From the NCBI GenBank assembly GCA_001464735.1, contig LNDU01000037.1:1-64000 (forward strand): a DNA stretch of 64,000 nt, given 5' to 3'. The notes beneath the pieces were generated by a model. That model was given only the letters and a program-made list of their open reading frames with translations, did no database searches and was not told the origin of the DNA. Origin of the DNA: Nitrospira sp. Ga0074138. Lineage in GTDB: Bacteria > Nitrospirota > Nitrospiria > Nitrospirales > Nitrospiraceae. Made by a program: the position numbers and the translations under genes. This document shows positions 61,055-64,000 of the stretch, piece after piece (position 1 is the first letter of the stretch; every line of letters starts with the position of its first letter).

Positions 61055-61145
61055 CTCGTGTTCGAGTGTAAAGCGAGAGACGGCAAAGTGCAACCAATGG
61101 GCACGTTTTACGCATGAACGACCGATCGGCGGGCGGCTCGTGCGG

Positions 61146-61370
61146 ATGATTCATCTCACTAATGCGCAAGACGTCGGCGAGCTGGCGATGATCAAGAGCT
61201 TGCTCGACGGCAACCGCATCGCCTACGTCGTCCACGGTGAACATGTCAGTAGCCTCTATCCGGGTGTGCCATTCTTTGTCAGTCGGGTCATGGTCGATGC
61301 ATCTGACCAGGCGCGTGCCGAAGTCCTTCTGAGCCGGCTCCGACTGTCTATCCGGGAGACGTCAGCCTAA
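61146..61370 (+). CDS. DUF2007 family protein
   Basis: A 74-residue protein of the DUF2007 type (LTNAQDVGELAMIKSLLDGN, then YPGVPFFVSRVMV). ATG 61146 is the start with homology. Unknown role. Confidence 0.65.
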   Translation: MIHLTNAQDVGELAMIKSLLDGNRIAYVVHGEHVSSLYPGVPFFVSRVMVDASDQARAEVLLSRLRLSIRETSA

Positions 61371-61536
61371 CTGCAGCTGAATCAGGCACAGTTGTCGTTC
61401 TTGAAGCCCGCTTCGCCCACGGCCCAGCGAGGCCCTCGGCTTCGCCGCGAGGCGAGCGCAAGCACAAATGTGGCAGATGGGCTCATGACGGCGAGAGAGG
61501 AACGCCGACACACGAGGTAGCCTGCCAGTTGGAGGG

Positions 61537-61977
61537 CTACGGCTGAATTTTTGGGTGCGGTTTTTCTGCGGGGAAATCGCGGGAGCGGCGTTCGCGGGAA
61601 CCTTCGTACCATCCTCCCATCAGGGTTCCTTCCTCGAAGTAGAGATAGCGGTGACGGACAATCGCCGAGCTTTCCCAATCTTCAAAAATCCATTCTTCTT
61701 GCCGTATTCCATCCTTGGTGAAGGTCGTATTGATGGTCTGTGGTCCGCCCCAGGATTGTAGTACTTGTTCTTTGGTCATTCCAACCAGGACGCGGTGTTG
61801 TTCGATGTGCTTCTGAAAGTCCGGATCGCTAAGTTGAACGACCAGTGGCCAGATCACGACCATGAGGACAAATAGCGCAAGTCCGGCATAGATGATGATT
61901 CGGACCGGGCGGCGGCGAATGAACGACGGTTCCTCAGTGTTGGGATCAAGGGCAAGGGGTTGAGATTCAGTAGTCAT
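61537..61977 (-). CDS. Membrane-anchored protein with SmpA/BamE-like domain
   Basis: A 146-residue protein with one helix (IIIYAGLALFVLMVVIWPLVV, residues about 25-46) and a small domain (HRVLVGMTKEQVLQSWGGPQ) resembling the SmpA/BamE fold motif GMT-x-E-V-x-x-x-W-G-x-P. It may have a role in outer-membrane assembly. Confidence 0.6.
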   Translation of the reverse strand: MTTESQPLALDPNTEEPSFIRRRPVRIIIYAGLALFVLMVVIWPLVVQLSDPDFQKHIEQHRVLVGMTKEQVLQSWGGPQTINTTFTKDGIRQEEWIFEDWESSAIVRHRYLYFEEGTLMGGWYEGSRERRSRDFPAEKPHPKIQP

Positions 61978-62109
61978 GGGGACAAAAAATGGAATGCTAA
62001 CAGCGGGGTTCCTCACGAGTCAAGGAACGGCCAGTAATCTTCAGTAAAATCATAGTGGTAGGTGATACGCTATACTTAATCAAGAGATTTCTGAGTGCTC
62101 CTACAATAT

Positions 62110-62679
62110 ATGGTTACACGCAACAGCGAGATGGTCGCAAAGCTTCAAGATCTGATCTTATTGATGTGTCTGTGCATCATGCTCGGTCAGGGGGGTTATG
62201 GTGAGGCTTGGGCTACGACTATTTATTCCTATATTGATGATCGCGGGAATCTTGTCTACACCGATTCCGCGGAAACAATTCCTGAAAAGTACCGCGCGAA
62301 AGTGAAGACGCATGAGCAGCCTGATTCTGCTTCCAAAACTCCTACCATGATGCAGTCGATGCAACAAAAGGTCAGAGAGCAAGTCAAGAATTATGGGTGG
62401 AGCATGCCGTCGTTTCACTTCGCGATGGAAGGTCTGACTCCGGCTCAATCCAAGATTGTGACCTATGCCGGCGCCGCCGCGGTGGTATTGTTGCTGATGA
62501 TGTATCTCAGCAAGAGCCAGCTCATGCGGATGTTAGGATTGTGCCTACTCATGGTGATTGGAATTGGAGCCCCGGTGCTGATCTATGTGAGTGATAGTGG
62601 TCCTATGGATGTCATGAAAAAGAAAGCCGTGTCGTCTGGACAAGCGCAGCAAGATCGACTTCAGCAAGTCCCGCGGTAA
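62110..62679 (+). CDS. DUF4124-containing membrane protein
   Basis: A 189-residue protein. A signal or anchor helix is followed by the DUF4124 motif YSYIDDRGNLVYTDS and two further hydrophobic segments near the C-terminus. DUF4124 is a small periplasmic domain found in surface or glycan-linked proteins. Start 62110 or 62131. Confidence 0.65.
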   Translation: MVTRNSEMVAKLQDLILLMCLCIMLGQGGYGEAWATTIYSYIDDRGNLVYTDSAETIPEKYRAKVKTHEQPDSASKTPTMMQSMQQKVREQVKNYGWSMPSFHFAMEGLTPAQSKIVTYAGAAAVVLLLMMYLSKSQLMRMLGLCLLMVIGIGAPVLIYVSDSGPMDVMKKKAVSSGQAQQDRLQQVPR

Positions 62680-62708
62680 GCCCCTCTCTTCCGGTATCTC
62701 TTTCAATG

Positions 62709-63527
62709 CTACTCCGCATACTTAGGAACTGGTATTGATGTGGCCGATGGCTTGAGGGGAGGAAATGGCTTGTCGAATTGGTGGGCGTATGGATTCGGAA
62801 TCCGTTCATGGGTGTGCCGCTGTTGGAGGGTCACCAACTGCAGGCTCTGAGTGCTGATCTCCACACGGTCTATTAACGCCTCGGTTGGTAAGCGATCGGG
62901 AAGCCCTTGCATCGAGAATAGTTGATAGCAGAGCGTCCAATCGAGCTGCTCCTTCCCTGGCTCTCTCACGATAAAACGGGCATCAGACGAAGGGGGGCCT
63001 TTGAACAACAGCACCCAAATGTTGGATCGAAAAGCGGGATTGGTCGGATCGGTCGAAGGATGAAACTCCGGAATCAAACCTGGGAGTCGACTGATCGGCA
63101 CGGCCGGGGAAAATTCGATGTCTACCAGCCGTACGGTCAGCAGTCGGTTCTCACTGTGATCATTCGGGTCAACCGCATAGCTGAAGGAATAGCGGACATC
63201 GATACCCTCACGCGAGAAGGTGTATACATCTTCGCCGTTTTCGGGCGACACGAGTTTGCTGAAGTACGACGACCAATCGGTAATCGGATAATATGTGAAA
63301 ACGCGCAGCGCAGATTTTCGGTCCCGCACGGCCTGCGGCCTGCCGAGTTGTTCATGCAACTCCTTCTGAGAAAGTCCTAAGAAGCCGTCCTCAAAATAGG
63401 GGGCGGCAGTGGCTGACGAGGGGAGGATTGTAAGGAAGACAACGCCGAGAAGGAAGGGCAAGACTACGGCACGGAGGTTGGTGTACACGCACATGAGGTG
63501 GCATCGTAGCCAGGTCGTTGAATTCAT
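62709..63527 (-). CDS. Exported hypothetical protein
   Basis: A 272-residue protein with a signal peptide (residues 18-42, cleavage after ATA). The mature part is beta-rich (SENRLLTVRLVDIEF). No family recognised. Alternative start 63494. Confidence 0.55.
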   Translation of the reverse strand: MNSTTWLRCHLMCVYTNLRAVVLPFLLGVVFLTILPSSATAAPYFEDGFLGLSQKELHEQLGRPQAVRDRKSALRVFTYYPITDWSSYFSKLVSPENGEDVYTFSREGIDVRYSFSYAVDPNDHSENRLLTVRLVDIEFSPAVPISRLPGLIPEFHPSTDPTNPAFRSNIWVLLFKGPPSSDARFIVREPGKEQLDWTLCYQLFSMQGLPDRLPTEALIDRVEISTQSLQLVTLQQRHTHERIPNPYAHQFDKPFPPLKPSATSIPVPKYAE

Positions 63528-63610
63528 GTCAAGGAACCGGTGTGCTTGCTCGTTCCGAAGAGGTTCCAGTATGATCGCGCACAGCCAATAGGGAAATATC
63601 CTGGGTGACT

Positions 63611-64000
63611 ATGTCGATATCGCACGAGAGTTCTATTGCAGCGCTCTTGCAGGAGCGCATCCTTATCCTCGACGGAGCGATGGGGACCATGATCCAGCAA
63701 CGTAAGCTGGATGAGGCCGCCTTTCGTGGCGAGCGCTTCAAGGATTGGAAAAAAGATCTGAAGGGACACAACGATCTGTTGAACCTTACGCAGCCCACCA
63801 TCATCGAAGAGATTCATCGACAGTACTTGGAAGCTGGTGCGGATATCGTTGAAACCAATACATTTAATTCCCAGACGATCTCCTTGGCGGATTATGGGAT
63901 GGACACCCTTGGCTATGAATTGTCCAAAGCTGGCGCAGAGTGTGCCAAGCGGGCAGTCGCGGCGGTGCAGCGAGCGCAACCTGGACGGCGGTGTTTCGTC
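63611..64000 (+). CDS. metH: Methionine synthase, N-terminal part (runs off window)
   Basis: The first 130 residues of the cobalamin-dependent methionine synthase. The homocysteine-methyltransferase domain opens with RILILDGAMGTMIQ, continues GERFKDWKKDLKGHNDLLN and then GADIVETNTFNSQTISL. It methylates homocysteine. Start ATG 63611. No cobalamin riboswitch was recognised in the short upstream gap. Confidence 0.93.
   Translation, partial: MSISHESSIAALLQERILILDGAMGTMIQQRKLDEAAFRGERFKDWKKDLKGHNDLLNLTQPTIIEEIHRQYLEAGADIVETNTFNSQTISLADYGMDTLGYELSKAGAECAKRAVAAVQRAQPGRRCFV

Noticed and set aside
63528..63610. Cobalamin riboswitch upstream of metH
   Set aside because: Only 83 bases and no B12-box-like sequence.

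Overview
The window is a chromosomal segment of a Gram-negative bacterium. It has an exosortase/PEP-CTERM system with its sigma-54 activator, an outer-membrane barrel protein, several lipoproteins and an EPS locus. The gene set, the mid-50s GC look and the dispersed repeats remind me of Nitrospira-type genomes (phylum Nitrospirota). That placement is a memory-based inference, not a search result.

Region 1 (1-15.3 kb) is a long co-directional polysaccharide locus. It holds two GT2 and one GT4 glycosyltransferases and an asparagine-synthetase-like protein whose Cys2 is Pro. A deacetylase-like protein, a GNAT/FemAB-like transferase and an alpha/alpha-barrel protein follow, then further GT2 and GT4 enzymes, a methyltransferase, a CE4 deacetylase and a Wzy/WaaL-type polymerase. 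The region carries IS3 scars and a decayed SGNH hydrolase.

Region 2 (15.3-32.8 kb) is the exosortase side. It holds a secreted beta-helix protein, another deacetylase, a Gfo/Idh/MocA dehydrogenase, a sugar-phosphate transferase with an unusual N-terminal domain, and an SGNH protein. It also has Fn3-type lipoproteins and secreted proteins, the exosortase, a FemAB-like protein, a PrsR-type regulator and a 90-residue PEP-CTERM protein. Four sigma-54-type promoters sit upstream of the secreted-protein genes and suggest a PrsR regulon. An omptin-like outer-membrane protease closes the region.

Region 3 (32.8-42 kb) holds glgC followed by a Ski2-like helicase that is split in two, with the halves in swapped order. 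It also has a HEAT-repeat protein, peptide deformylase, an ABC exporter and small zinc-type proteins.

Region 4 (42-47.2 kb) is an eight-gene minus-strand operon for sulfur-carrier-protein-dependent amino acid synthesis. It encodes two carriers, two E1-like activating enzymes, cysteine synthase, threonine synthase, a NIL protein and a JAMM protease. One carrier ends in GGGR rather than GG, so it should need trimming, and the JAMM protease is the obvious candidate.

Region 5 (47.2-64 kb) is mixed housekeeping: a PLD nuclease, an FAD monooxygenase, a TPM protein, a DsbA-like lipoprotein, DUF5069, DUF3386, ClpS, HemW, an FmdB-type zinc ribbon, a PqqC-like plus SUMF1 pair, and the start of methionine synthase metH at the right edge.

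Three copies of a 120-200 bp element with matching inverted termini, and three patches of AGCTGA-type short repeats at gene junctions, are scattered through the window. I saw no tRNA, rRNA or CRISPR array.
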